Source: Arcobacter sp. LC1 (GTDB lineage Bacteria > Campylobacterota > Campylobacteria > Campylobacterales > Arcobacteraceae). Taken from it: a DNA stretch of 64,000 nucleotides. This document shows positions 15,617 to 24,900 of this stretch, piece by piece. Within the stretch, counting starts at the first letter, position 1; every line of letters starts with the position of its first letter. The stretch is from contig JAACJU010000003.1 in assembly GCA_021378565.1 (NCBI GenBank), forward strand, positions 1 through 64,000, in the 5' to 3' direction. Both the position numbers and the translations under genes were made by a program. The notes beneath the pieces were generated by a model. That model was given only the letters and a program-made list of their open reading frames with translations. It had not been told where the DNA came from and ran no database searches.

Positions 15617-18147
15617 TGGATGAATTAAGTCTAAAAATAGAAGAATTATTAGCAAAAAAAGAAGCTGATTTTGAGATTTCACAACTTTTTAAAGACTATT
15701 TTGATAAATATATAAATGCACAAAAACAAAACATAAATCAACTAAGTGGCAAAAAGTTTTTTATAAGCCACACAAAAGCTGTTGATAATTTTATTATTAT
15801 GCTTTATAAATACATACTTAGAAGAAATTTTGGCTCTTATAGACCTTCAAGTTTAGCTCTTCCAATAACTTTAGTAGCACTTGGAAGCTATGGAAGGGAA
15901 CAACTTTGTCTTTATAGCGATATTGATTTACTTTTGGTATATCAAGACATCAAGGGCTATAATACAAAAAATATTTTAGAAGAATTTTTAACCCTTGCTT
16001 GGGATTGTGGGCTAAAATTAGGGCATAAAGTGCATGAAATTTCACAACTTGAGGGGGATTTCAACAAAGATATTACATCTAAAACCTCAGCTTTAGAATC
16101 AAGACTAATTTATGGCTCAAAACTTTTATGGCATTCTTATGAAAATGTCATAAGCAGTCTAAGAAGAACTAAGCAAAAAGAATTTATTTTAGCCAAGATT
16201 GAAGAACAGCAAAAAAGATTAGAAAAGTATCCTTTAAACATGCAAACAAATATCAAAGATGGATATGGTGGAATAAGAGAATCTAACACCTTATTTTGGA
16301 TAGCAAATACGATACACAAAATACCATCTTTAAAAGAATTAGTGCCTTATTTATTTTCTCCAGAAGAGTATTTAAAATACAGAATAAGCTTAGAATTTAT
16401 TTTTCAAGTGAGAAATATTTTGCATAAAATATCTTCAAAAAAGCAAGACTTAGTTAACTTTGATATTTTGCCAAATTTAAGCCAAAAACTTGGATTTAAA
16501 GATTCAAAAAATACTACAAAAGAAAATCTTTGTTTTTCAAAATTATTTGAAGCTTTGCATGAAATTCATTTTTTTACACATATTATGACAAATAAACTAA
16601 CAAGAAGATATTTTTGCGCCTTAGAAAATATTACAAAATTAAAAAAACTTAGATATAAAAAAAATCTATTTATAAAAGAAAACAAGCTTTATTCGGGCTT
16701 TAATGCTAGGGGTAAAAATATTACAAAAATACTAAAAGAAATGCTTGTGCTTCCTAAAGAAGTGAAAAGCTTTGATAATTCATTTATTTATTTAGTATCA
16801 AAGTCAAAAACAAGCCAAAGTAAAGAGCTAAAAACTATGATTTTAAAATTGCTTTTTTCGCAAAGAGATATTTATTTAATTTTAAAATGCCTGTATGAAG
16901 CCAAACTTTTTACTAAGCTTTTTCCACTAAGTAAAAAAATAATAAATCAAGCACAATTTGATGGGTATCATAGTTTTCCTGTGGATATTCATTGTATAAA
17001 AACTATTTATTATCTTGAAAATATTGATGATGATTTTATTTTAGATATTTATCAGAGCCTAAGTTTTTATGAAAAAAGTCTAGTAAAAATCTCTGCTTTA
17101 TTTCACGATATGGGCAAAGGAAGAAAACTAGAGCATCATTTAGCGGGTGAGATTTTATTTAAAAAATATGCAAAAAGTATAGGTATGGATGAAAAAAGTC
17201 TAGTCATTTGTGCGAAGCTTATAAAAAATCACAACCTTTTAAGCAAAACAGCGACAAGAGAAGATATTTATTCGCAAAAAACTATTTTAAATTTTTTAGC
17301 ACTTGTAAAAAACGAATTAAATATAAAACTTTTGCTTTTACTTAGCTTTGCAGACATCAAAGCTCTTGGCTCGGCGTCTTACACTAACTCAACTTTGACG
17401 CTTATAAAAGAGCTTTTCATTCAAGCTATGCAAGGATTTAAAAATACAGAATTAATAGAGCAAAGTTCAAGAAAACTAGCAAAATTAAAAGCCATACAAA
17501 GACTAAAAATATACAAAGACTTAGATATAAAAATGCAAAATAAAATAAAAACTATATCTTCAACTCAAATATTTTTACAAGAAAAAGCTGAGAATATTTT
17601 ACAGCTTTCACTAAAAGCTAGAAATTTTGATGATTTTGTTTTTGATATTTTTAATAACCAAGATAAACACTTACAAATTGAAGTTATCAGAAGTAAGGAT
17701 CTTAATCTTGGTTTTTTACTAGCAAATTTTCAATCTTTAAATATTATTTCTTTAAATATTTTCAAACTTTATGATAATAAGAAATTCTTTAAAATTATTT
17801 ATTCCGAGAGCTTAGAAAAAGAAAACCTTAGTTTTTTTACACAAATTATAAAGTCTTCTTTTGATATGGGCAAAAAGGCTTTTATAAAAAAACCTAAAAT
17901 TCTTAGAAATGAAATCGAAATAAATCTAGAACACAGTGAAACTTTAGTGCAAATGAAAATAAATACACAAGACCAAAAAGGGCTTTTTTCTTATATTGCT
18001 AAAGTTTTTGATGATTTTGGTATAGATATTGAAAGTGCAAAAATTCATACTACAAAAAACAAAACAAGAGATATGTTACTTATTGAAAAAAATGGTAATT
18101 TTTGCTCAAAACAAGATGAAATTTTAAAAAAACTTTGTTCTGATTAA
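15616..18147 (+). CDS. glnD: [protein-PII] uridylyltransferase / uridylyl-removing enzyme
   Basis: GlnD adds UMP to PII when glutamine is low and removes it when glutamine is high. The 843-residue protein shows the nucleotidyltransferase motif GSYGREQLCLYSDIDL (Gly90-Ser91, Asp102, Asp104), an HD hydrolase domain with LFHDMGKGRK (His497-Asp498), and a carboxyl ACT domain (MKINTQDQKGLFSYIAKVF). A first ACT domain around 690-740 is diverged. Length is close to E. coli GlnD (890). Its target Tyr51 is present in the nearby GlnK. It overlaps the regulator gene by one base and ends 205 bases before nrdD. Confidence 0.95.
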   Translation: MDELSLKIEELLAKKEADFEISQLFKDYFDKYINAQKQNINQLSGKKFFISHTKAVDNFIIMLYKYILRRNFGSYRPSSLALPITLVALGSYGREQLCLYSDIDLLLVYQDIKGYNTKNILEEFLTLAWDCGLKLGHKVHEISQLEGDFNKDITSKTSALESRLIYGSKLLWHSYENVISSLRRTKQKEFILAKIEEQQKRLEKYPLNMQTNIKDGYGGIRESNTLFWIANTIHKIPSLKELVPYLFSPEEYLKYRISLEFIFQVRNILHKISSKKQDLVNFDILPNLSQKLGFKDSKNTTKENLCFSKLFEALHEIHFFTHIMTNKLTRRYFCALENITKLKKLRYKKNLFIKENKLYSGFNARGKNITKILKEMLVLPKEVKSFDNSFIYLVSKSKTSQSKELKTMILKLLFSQRDIYLILKCLYEAKLFTKLFPLSKKIINQAQFDGYHSFPVDIHCIKTIYYLENIDDDFILDIYQSLSFYEKSLVKISALFHDMGKGRKLEHHLAGEILFKKYAKSIGMDEKSLVICAKLIKNHNLLSKTATREDIYSQKTILNFLALVKNELNIKLLLLLSFADIKALGSASYTNSTLTLIKELFIQAMQGFKNTELIEQSSRKLAKLKAIQRLKIYKDLDIKMQNKIKTISSTQIFLQEKAENILQLSLKARNFDDFVFDIFNNQDKHLQIEVIRSKDLNLGFLLANFQSLNIISLNIFKLYDNKKFFKIIYSESLEKENLSFFTQIIKSSFDMGKKAFIKKPKILRNEIEINLEHSETLVQMKINTQDQKGLFSYIAKVFDDFGIDIESAKIHTTKNKTRDMLLIEKNGNFCSKQDEILKKLCSD

Positions 18148-18219
18148 AATATTTTATATAATCTTAAGCTCTGAGTTAAAGCCTAATTGTATTGTTTTTC
18201 TTTTGATATTTTATAAGAA

Positions 18220-18239
18220 TTAATAAAAATTTTTATTAA
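18220..18239. promoter_or_regulatory. perfect 20-bp palindrome upstream of nrdD
   Basis: TTAATAAAAATTTTTATTAA is a perfect inverted repeat with no spacer, 73 bases downstream of the glnD stop and 87 bases before the nrdD -10 box. It could be an operator for anaerobic or NrdR-type control, or a weak terminator of glnD. It does not match the NrdR box consensus that I know, and the composition is simple, so the role is open. Confidence 0.4.
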
Positions 18240-18325
18240 GAGCTTTTTCTTTACTTTCAAACACACATAAGCATTATTTTTACAAATAAATAATAAATTT
18301 TATATTTTTATTTCTAGTATATTGA

Positions 18326-18331
18326 TATAAT
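18326..18331 (+). promoter_or_regulatory. -10 box for nrdD-nrdG
   Basis: TTGATATAATCACT contains TATAAT 22 bases before the chosen nrdD ATG at 18353. The leader would be short and carry AAGAAGG as ribosome site. Confidence 0.55.
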
Positions 18332-18352
18332 CACTTTAAGAAGGTGAAAAAA

Positions 18353-20536
18353 ATGAAAGAAGTTATAAAAAGAAATGGGAGCAAAGAAAACTTTGACAAA
18401 ACAAGAATAAGTAAGGCAATTACAAAAACGTATACTAAAATGCAAAAAGAATTGCCAAAGGCTTTGGTAGAGAATATTGCGCAAGAAATAAGTGAAATAA
18501 AAGAAGTTTTGAATGTAGAGCAGATTCAAGATTTAGTTGTAAAAAAGCTGATGACAAGCCAAAAAGATATAGCCCTAGCCTATCAAGAATTTAGGACAAT
18601 AAAAGCTGAGATTAGAAATAAAGAGCAAAATATTCATAGGCAAATCACACAGCTTATTGATATGTCTAATATTGAATTATTAAATGAAAATGCAAATAAA
18701 GACACAAAAACAATCTCAGTACAAAGAGATCTATTAGCTGGAATTTCTTCAAAAGATTATTATCTAAATAAAGTCTTACCACAAAATCTAAAACAAGCTC
18801 ACGAAGAAGGAAGAATTCATATTCACGATTTGGATTATTTATTATTTCAAGAAACAAACTGCGAATTAGTTGATATAGAAACTATGTTAAAAGGTGGTTG
18901 CACTATAGGAAACGCAAAAATGCTAGAGCCAAATTCAGTAGGTGTCGCAGTAGGTCATATTGTCCAAATAATTGCCTCAGTTTCATCTAGCACTTATGGG
19001 GGTTGCTCTATTGGTTATCTTGATAGAGCTTTAGAACCTTATATCAAAAAAAGTTTTGCGAAGCATTTTGTAAAAGGGCTTAAATATTTAGAAGGCAAAA
19101 GTGAAGATGAGATTTCTGCGTTAAAACTCAAGCAAACTTTTGAGTACGCAAACAAAATCTTAGAGCAAAAATATCCAAAAGTTTTCACTTATGCTAAAGA
19201 ATTATGCGAAGATTCTGTAAAACAAGCCATGCAAGGTCTTGAATATGAGATTAATTCTTTATTTACAGTAAATGGGCAAAGTCCTTTTACAACTATTGGC
19301 ATAGGTACACAAAAAACTTGGGAAGGTAAGCTTGTACAAAAGTATGTTTTTAAAACAAGAATGGAAGGTTTTGGAGCAAAAAAAGAAACTGCGATTTTTC
19401 CAAAGATTGTATATGCTATGAGCGAGGGGCTAAATTTTAGTCCAAAAGATCCAAACTGGGATATGAGTTTACTTGCTTTTGCTTGCATGAGTCGCTCAAT
19501 TTATCCTGATATTTTGTTTGTAAATCCTAAGGAAATAAAGGAAGAAACCGTGCTTTATCCTATGGGATGCAGAGCATTTTTATCTGCTTGGTTTGATAAA
19601 AAAGGAAAAGAAACTTATGCTGGTAGATTTAATATGGGCGCAACTTCTATAAATCTTCCACGAATTGCAATCAAGCATAAAAATGATGAAAAAGGTTTTT
19701 ACAAAGAGCTAGAAGAGCTTATGGAACTTTGCAAAGAAAACTGCTTGTTTAGAGCAAATTATTTAGAAAATGCCAAAGCAGAACTAGCGCCTATTTTATG
19801 GATTGATGGGGCAATGGCGCAAAAAAAACCAAATGAAAGTATAAAAGATTTAGTTTGGGGAGGATACGCTACTATTTCTATTGGCTTTATTGGCTTAAGC
19901 GAAGTATCTGAGCTTTTGTATGGTAAAAACTTTGCTTTAGATGAAAAGGTTTATAAAAAAACTTTTAAAATACTAGAATATATGTCAAATAAAGTTTTAG
20001 AATATAGAGAAAAATATAAGCTAGGATTTGCCTTTTATTCAACTCCTTCAGAATCTTTGTGCGATAGATTTGCCAAAATAGACTTAAAAGAATTTGGAAG
20101 TATTGAGGGCATTACTGATAAAGGATATTATGATAATTCTTTTCATGTATCTTCGCAACTGCAAATAAATCTTTTTGAAAAACTAAAACTTGAAGCGCCT
20201 GCACACGCTCTTGCTGGAGGTGGGCATATTTCTTATATAGAAACTGATTGTTTAAAAAATAATCCTGAAGCTATTTATGAGATTTTAAAATATGCTAAGT
20301 CTGTTGGCATTCATTATATGGGAATAAATCAACCTATTGACAAGTGCCATATTTGTGATTTTAAAGGTGAATTTACTGCTAGTGCTGATGGCTTTACTTG
20401 TCCACAATGTGGAAATCATGACTCAACTCAAATGAATGTCATAAGAAGAGTTTGTGGCTACCTTGCTCAACCTGACGCAAGACCATTTAATGATGGAAAA
20501 CAAAAAGAATTAGTAAATAGAGTGAAACACAAGTAA
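18353..20536 (+). CDS. nrdD: anaerobic ribonucleoside-triphosphate reductase
   Basis: NrdD is the oxygen-sensitive class III ribonucleotide reductase that makes deoxynucleotides under anoxia. The 727-residue protein starts with an ATP-cone (KRNGSKENFDKTRISKAI), has MGCRAFLSAW with a conserved cysteine, a carboxyl zinc site (CHIC and CPQC) and the glycyl-radical motif RVCGYLAQPDARPF with the radical at Gly702. Start: ATG at 18353, with AAGG about eight bases upstream; a GTG at 18344 overlaps that ribosome site and is less likely. It is followed 3 bases later by its activase nrdG. I recall no nrdD in C. jejuni, so this suggests better anaerobic growth. Confidence 0.96.
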   Translation: MKEVIKRNGSKENFDKTRISKAITKTYTKMQKELPKALVENIAQEISEIKEVLNVEQIQDLVVKKLMTSQKDIALAYQEFRTIKAEIRNKEQNIHRQITQLIDMSNIELLNENANKDTKTISVQRDLLAGISSKDYYLNKVLPQNLKQAHEEGRIHIHDLDYLLFQETNCELVDIETMLKGGCTIGNAKMLEPNSVGVAVGHIVQIIASVSSSTYGGCSIGYLDRALEPYIKKSFAKHFVKGLKYLEGKSEDEISALKLKQTFEYANKILEQKYPKVFTYAKELCEDSVKQAMQGLEYEINSLFTVNGQSPFTTIGIGTQKTWEGKLVQKYVFKTRMEGFGAKKETAIFPKIVYAMSEGLNFSPKDPNWDMSLLAFACMSRSIYPDILFVNPKEIKEETVLYPMGCRAFLSAWFDKKGKETYAGRFNMGATSINLPRIAIKHKNDEKGFYKELEELMELCKENCLFRANYLENAKAELAPILWIDGAMAQKKPNESIKDLVWGGYATISIGFIGLSEVSELLYGKNFALDEKVYKKTFKILEYMSNKVLEYREKYKLGFAFYSTPSESLCDRFAKIDLKEFGSIEGITDKGYYDNSFHVSSQLQINLFEKLKLEAPAHALAGGGHISYIETDCLKNNPEAIYEILKYAKSVGIHYMGINQPIDKCHICDFKGEFTASADGFTCPQCGNHDSTQMNVIRRVCGYLAQPDARPFNDGKQKELVNRVKHK

Positions 20537-20539
20537 GAA

Positions 20540-21055
20540 ATGCATTATTCTGATATAAAATATGCAGATATGATAGACGGCGAAGGCATAAGAGTTAGTG
20601 TCTTCGTAAGTGGGTGTTCGCACGGGTGCAAGGGCTGTTTTAATGTGGATACTTGGAATCCGACTTTTGGAGAAGTTTTTGATGAAAGCGTGCAAGATGA
20701 GATTTTGAATTATTTCAAAAAATATGGAGATAATTTACAGGGCTTATCTTTGCTAGGAGGCGACCCAACTTATCCTTTAAATATTGAACCACTAAAAGAG
20801 TTTGTTTTAAAATTTAAAAATATTTATTCAGACAAAAATATCTGGATTTGGTCAGGATATAAGTGGGAATATATTTATAAAAATAAAAAACTATTGAGTT
20901 TAGTTTCTCTTTGTGATGTTTTAGTTGATGGAAAATTTGTAGAAGAGTTAAAAGATTTAAATCTAAAATACAGAGGCAGTAGCAATCAAAGAATAATAGA
21001 TATTCAAAAAAGCCTAAAAGAAGAAAAACTTAATTTTTATAAAACTTTAGAATAA
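20540..21055 (+). CDS. nrdG: anaerobic ribonucleotide reductase activating protein
   Basis: NrdG is the radical-SAM activase that installs the glycyl radical in NrdD. The 171-residue protein has the radical-SAM cluster motif CSHGCKGC (Cys26, Cys30, Cys33), the SAM-binding LSLLGGDPTYPLN and WIWSGYKWE typical of NrdG. It starts 3 bases after nrdD, and the pair forms a two-gene operon. Length is within the family range (about 155-200). Confidence 0.96.
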   Translation: MHYSDIKYADMIDGEGIRVSVFVSGCSHGCKGCFNVDTWNPTFGEVFDESVQDEILNYFKKYGDNLQGLSLLGGDPTYPLNIEPLKEFVLKFKNIYSDKNIWIWSGYKWEYIYKNKKLLSLVSLCDVLVDGKFVEELKDLNLKYRGSSNQRIIDIQKSLKEEKLNFYKTLE

Positions 21056-21361
21056 AATTTTAAAGGCTTCGAATATTCAAAAAATCAATACTGCGTAATA
21101 TCTTATAAAATCTATCAAATTAAAAAAAATAATCAATTATTTAGGCTATAATATAAGCATTAAGAAACTATAAAAAATAGTTCAATTCATGTATTCATTT
21201 AAATTAAAGAAAATGAATATAAAAGCGCATTTTAAGAGTGAAAGAATAAATTAGATTTTAGACTTTTGCTTATTGTTTTAGAAAAATAAAATTACATTCA
21301 ATGATAAGCATAATAATGTTTTATATTTGAAGTAATGAAATTGAAATATTAAGGTAGTGAG
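21056..21361. other. intergenic region between nrdG and the DMT permease
   Basis: These 306 bases hold no gene that I can support. GGCTATAATATAAG at 21144-21157 contains a good plus-strand -10 box (21147-21152), but it is 210 bases before the permease ATG. A small imperfect hairpin GAAACTAT-AAAAA-ATAGTTC follows at about 21163-21183, so a short untranslated leader or small RNA is possible. AAGGTAGTGAG before 21362 supplies the permease ribosome site. Confidence 0.4.
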
Positions 21362-22288
21362 ATGAAAACTAAAGCTCTTAACTCAGATTTTTTAATGATT
21401 TTAACCGCAGCTATATGGGGTTTTACATTTGTTGCTCAAAAAGTTGGAATGGATTATATCGGGCCATTTTTGTTTTCAGGATTAAGGTTTGCTTTGGGTG
21501 CTTTGGTAATTTTGCCTTTTTTGTGCCATACTTTAAAGAAAGAAAGAAAGAAAGAGAAAAAACCGATTTTAACTAAGAATATTTTGCTCGGAGGTTTTCT
21601 TGTAGGGCTTGTTTTAACAATTGCTTTAAACTTGCAACAATCAGGACTAATGTTTACAACAGTAACTCACTCAGGTTTTATAACAGGTTTTTATGTAATC
21701 ATAGTTCCGTTAATAGGAATATTTTTAAAGCATAAAACAAGTTTAGGCACATGGATTGGCGCAGTATTTGCTGTGATTGGAATCTTACTTTTAAGCGTGA
21801 ACGCAGATTTTGAAATATCATGGGGCGATTGGCTTCAGCTAGCTGGCGCATTTGCTTGGGCAATTCATGTTTTATTGGTGGGGCATTTTGTAGGTAAATT
21901 TAATGCCATCTTGCTAGCATTTATTCAGTTTGTAGTTTGTGCAATTTTGAGTTTAATTTTGGCGATTATTTTTGAAAAAATCAACTTACTTTCGATTTAT
22001 CACGCAGTACCTTCGATATTATATGGTGGAATACTCGCTGCTGGTGTAGGTTTTACTTTGCAAGTTATTGCTCAAAAAAATGCTCTTCCTTCTCATGCTG
22101 CAGTTATTTTATCGCTTGAGAGTGTATTTTCTGCAATAGCAGGAGCATTAATTTTACACGAAGTATTGCCTTTAAGAGGGTATCTAGGATGTGGGCTTAT
22201 GTTTATAGGAATGCTAATCGCACAATTATATCCACACAAAAAAATAAAAAAAATGGCACGATTAAGAACTATAAGAAAAATACAATAA
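21362..22288 (+). CDS. DMT superfamily (EamA) permease
   Basis: The 308-residue protein has ten predicted membrane helices in two repeated EamA halves: the first contains AAIWGFTFVAQKVGMDYIGP and FSGLRFALGALVILP, the second AGAFAWAIHVLLVGHFV and LSLESVFSAIAGALILHEVL. These are the usual drug/metabolite transporter signatures. The direction is normally export, with amino acids, nucleobases or other small molecules as substrates, but the sequence does not show which. A short basic tail follows the last helix. It stands alone, with nrdG upstream and a convergent YbjQ-like gene downstream. Confidence 0.9.
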   Translation: MKTKALNSDFLMILTAAIWGFTFVAQKVGMDYIGPFLFSGLRFALGALVILPFLCHTLKKERKKEKKPILTKNILLGGFLVGLVLTIALNLQQSGLMFTTVTHSGFITGFYVIIVPLIGIFLKHKTSLGTWIGAVFAVIGILLLSVNADFEISWGDWLQLAGAFAWAIHVLLVGHFVGKFNAILLAFIQFVVCAILSLILAIIFEKINLLSIYHAVPSILYGGILAAGVGFTLQVIAQKNALPSHAAVILSLESVFSAIAGALILHEVLPLRGYLGCGLMFIGMLIAQLYPHKKIKKMARLRTIRKIQ

Positions 22289-22473
22289 GGGTAACTATCA
22301 TAGCAATAAAGATTTTTAAATTCTAGAATTTATAGCGTAGATTAGTTTTTAATAAAATAAAAGTATTTATAAAAATAGATAGTTTATTCAAAGCACCTAA
22401 AAATTTGTGTGCGACGATTGCGACAAAAGATAATATCGTTCCTAGTAAACCAAAAGGCTACAAAGAATAAGCT

Positions 22474-22905
22474 TTATTTAAAAGCGCTTGCAATAGCAGA
22501 GACACAACTTTTAAGCCTCCAAATAGTTAATTTTACAAAATTATCTATTTTGGCTTGAGCTGAATTTTCTTTTTCTAAATCTTCTTCTCTATCTTCAAAC
22601 CTTTTTAAATATTTATCATAACCCTCTCCTTCTATAATTACAGCATTTCCACTAAGAGATGAATTAAGTTCGCCTGATGATTTTACACCAGTAACTGCAT
22701 TAGCTCCTAAAAATTTTGCTCTAGCTCTTAATTTATCTTTTAATTTATTTTCTCTACCCTCATTTTGAAAAGCAAAAGTTGTTAAATCTGTTCTTCCTGA
22801 TGTTGAAGATACACTAATATCTTGTATAAATTCTACAACTTTAATTTTATAGTCTTTTAGATTGTTAGTACCATAAACTAGCATAACTTCTTTTTCTAAA
22901 CTCAT
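22474..22905 (-). CDS. YbjQ-like (UPF0145) protein, copy 1
   Basis: The 143-residue product belongs by pattern to the YbjQ-type small proteins, with LGANAVTGVKSSGELN and SLSGNAVIIEGEGYDKY resembling the ANAVVGVR-type core. Function is unknown in the family. The first 24 residues closely match the second copy at 41465, including the bases before the start (AAAGGGGATATT then ATGAG). I chose the ATG at 22905 rather than 22926 because that ribosome site lies between them. The carboxyl end is a basic and Trp-containing helix (KLTIWRLKSCVSAIASAFK), unlike the membrane tail of the paralogue. Confidence 0.75.
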   Translation of the reverse strand: MSLEKEVMLVYGTNNLKDYKIKVVEFIQDISVSSTSGRTDLTTFAFQNEGRENKLKDKLRARAKFLGANAVTGVKSSGELNSSLSGNAVIIEGEGYDKYLKRFEDREEDLEKENSAQAKIDNFVKLTIWRLKSCVSAIASAFK

Positions 22906-23030
22906 AATATCCCCTTTGTAAATCATTGATATAATATAATGTATCTTAGCTTAAAAGTTTTTAAAACAAATAGTCAAAATTAATGATAAATTTTTGAAAA
23001 TTATTAAAAATACTAAGCAAAAAAAAGAAA

Positions 23031-24311
23031 CTATCTTTCTCTAAAATAAGCCTCTTCTTCTCTTTGCTTGTCTCTTTTCTTTTCTAGTCTTCGTTTTAAT
23101 TTCCGTCTTATTTTTCTTTTTAGTTTTCGTTTTAATATCTTTAATCTATATTCTTTAACTTTGAAATTATAAAAAAATAAAAATATTGTTACTCCTACTA
23201 AAATATATATAAAACCAATACTAAAAATCATATATTTGAAATTAATAGACAAAAAGTTAAATAATTGCAAAAATATAATTGACATAATAAATGATAAAAA
23301 CTGTGCAAAAGCTGATGTTTTAGCTAAATATTCTTTTTTAGTTAGACACTGCCAAATAGCTTGAAACTCAATCCATAAAACAAAGCAAGAACTTATCATA
23401 AATAAGTCTATTAAAGCAAAGTATTCATTTGTCGAAAAAGCAAATAAAATATAAAAAATACCGTGCAATAAGGTTCCAAAAAGAAGTATATTTTCTATTT
23501 TGAAATGCTTTTTAAAATACTTTTGCATTAAAATTGAGCCAAATATCGCTCCAGCACAAGCTGTGGCAAAAAATATACTGATTCCTACAGCTTTTACTTG
23601 TAAATTTTCATTCAAAAAACCCACAAGAATAGAATTTCTTGTAAAAGTGCCAAAGGTAAAAAAAGCCATTACTACTACGTAAAAAAATGCCCCGCTTTGT
23701 TTGGCATATTTGAAGACTTTAATAAACTCATGATGAGTTTTAAATAAACTAACCTTTGTTTTAATTTCTTCATGATATTTAAACTTCATTAATGGAATTA
23801 AAATTAAAACATTAATAAGCGCAGCAAGAAAAAATAAATAGCTTTCTAGGTTAAATTTTAAAAATACTCCAGCAATGATTGGGGCAAAAATACCTGCAAT
23901 ATTTGCTGCAATACTTAGCACCGCGTGAGAAGCTGAGAGATTATTTTTTGCGATAATCCTTACTAAGGTTCTTATGGATGTAGAATAAAACTGTTTATTT
24001 CCCATTAATAATATTGATAAAATAGACAAAGTAAAAATATCTAACAAGCCCATCAACGACATTATGCCACCAAACAAAAGAGATAGACTTCTAATAATTG
24101 AGCTATATAATAAAATAGTTTTTTTATTGTGATTGTCGATTATATATCCTGAAAAATAAACTAATAAAATTCTAGCTACAAACCCACTTGTAAAAACTTT
24201 TATTACTTCATCTGGATTATGTGAGAATTTTAATGCTAAATATCCAAGGATGATTACATCAAAGGCACCATTTAAGATGGAGCCAAAATGAAAAATAGAT
24301 AATTTTTTCAA
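23031..24311 (-). CDS. MFS permease with a long polybasic tail
   Basis: The 426-residue protein has about eleven to twelve membrane helices of the major facilitator superfamily, including the cytoplasmic loop YIIDNHNKKTILLYSS between helices 2 and 3 (the GxxxDxxxRR-type position). The substrate cannot be told. The last 45 residues are extremely basic, with repeated KRK, RRK and KRR groups before ending in a short acidic stretch (REEEAYFRER), which is rare in this family. It lies alone between a YbjQ-like gene and the hicAB pair, in what looks like an accessory segment. Confidence 0.85.
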   Translation of the reverse strand: MKKLSIFHFGSILNGAFDVIILGYLALKFSHNPDEVIKVFTSGFVARILLVYFSGYIIDNHNKKTILLYSSIIRSLSLLFGGIMSLMGLLDIFTLSILSILLMGNKQFYSTSIRTLVRIIAKNNLSASHAVLSIAANIAGIFAPIIAGVFLKFNLESYLFFLAALINVLILIPLMKFKYHEEIKTKVSLFKTHHEFIKVFKYAKQSGAFFYVVVMAFFTFGTFTRNSILVGFLNENLQVKAVGISIFFATACAGAIFGSILMQKYFKKHFKIENILLFGTLLHGIFYILFAFSTNEYFALIDLFMISSCFVLWIEFQAIWQCLTKKEYLAKTSAFAQFLSFIMSIIFLQLFNFLSINFKYMIFSIGFIYILVGVTIFLFFYNFKVKEYRLKILKRKLKRKIRRKLKRRLEKKRDKQREEEAYFRER

Positions 24312-24489
24312 TATTTTCCTTATATTTTATGTTTCGTATCTGCTAGAAGATTTTAAGGCAGGATTTTTGTGCCTATACTTGTCTTTTCATTTTATCTTTT
24401 CATTAAGAATACTGTAAATTTTAGAATTATTTAAAAAGCCAACAATAAATGGGTTTAGATTGTTTTTGCAATATCTTAGCAAATATTTT

Positions 24490-24900
24490 TTATGAAGAAA
24501 CAATCTTTAAGGCTGACTCCTCTAAAAATTCTGACCTATTTTTTAGATTATGAGATTTCATATATTCATCAATACTTTTTAAGGCTCTTAAATTCAAATT
24601 AACTGTTATTCTTTTTTTCTTTAATAGATTATGCTCTATGACTTGAGGCACAGCGTTTAAAGGTATATCTAATTGCTTTAGTTTTTTAGGTGTAAAATAT
24701 TCTAAGGCATTTGCTTTAGGCAAGATATTTAAATCTTCTAAGTTTAAATCCAAAACTTCTTTAGCCATTTGTACTGAATGAATAAAATTATCACCACAAG
24801 TATAAGTACCTTCAACATCAGGTATGATTACATTAAAACCATCGTCTTTGTCTTTAGAGCCAATATCTTCATCTTTGTATAAAAAAGCTATATAATTCAT
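24490..24900 (-). CDS. hicB: HicB-type antitoxin
   Basis: The 136-residue protein has an amino-terminal HicB fold (NYIAFLYKDED, DGFNVIIPDVEGTYTCGD, VQMAKEVLDLNLED), which binds the toxin, and a carboxyl ribbon-helix-helix DNA-binding domain (RITVNLNLRALKSIDEYMKS followed by RSEFLEESA). HicB neutralises HicA and represses the operon. It overlaps the hicA stop by 4 bases (ATGA-type), as is normal for these pairs. Length is typical. With both partners intact, the module is probably functional. Confidence 0.92.
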   Translation of the reverse strand: MNYIAFLYKDEDIGSKDKDDGFNVIIPDVEGTYTCGDNFIHSVQMAKEVLDLNLEDLNILPKANALEYFTPKKLKQLDIPLNAVPQVIEHNLLKKKRITVNLNLRALKSIDEYMKSHNLKNRSEFLEESALKIVSS

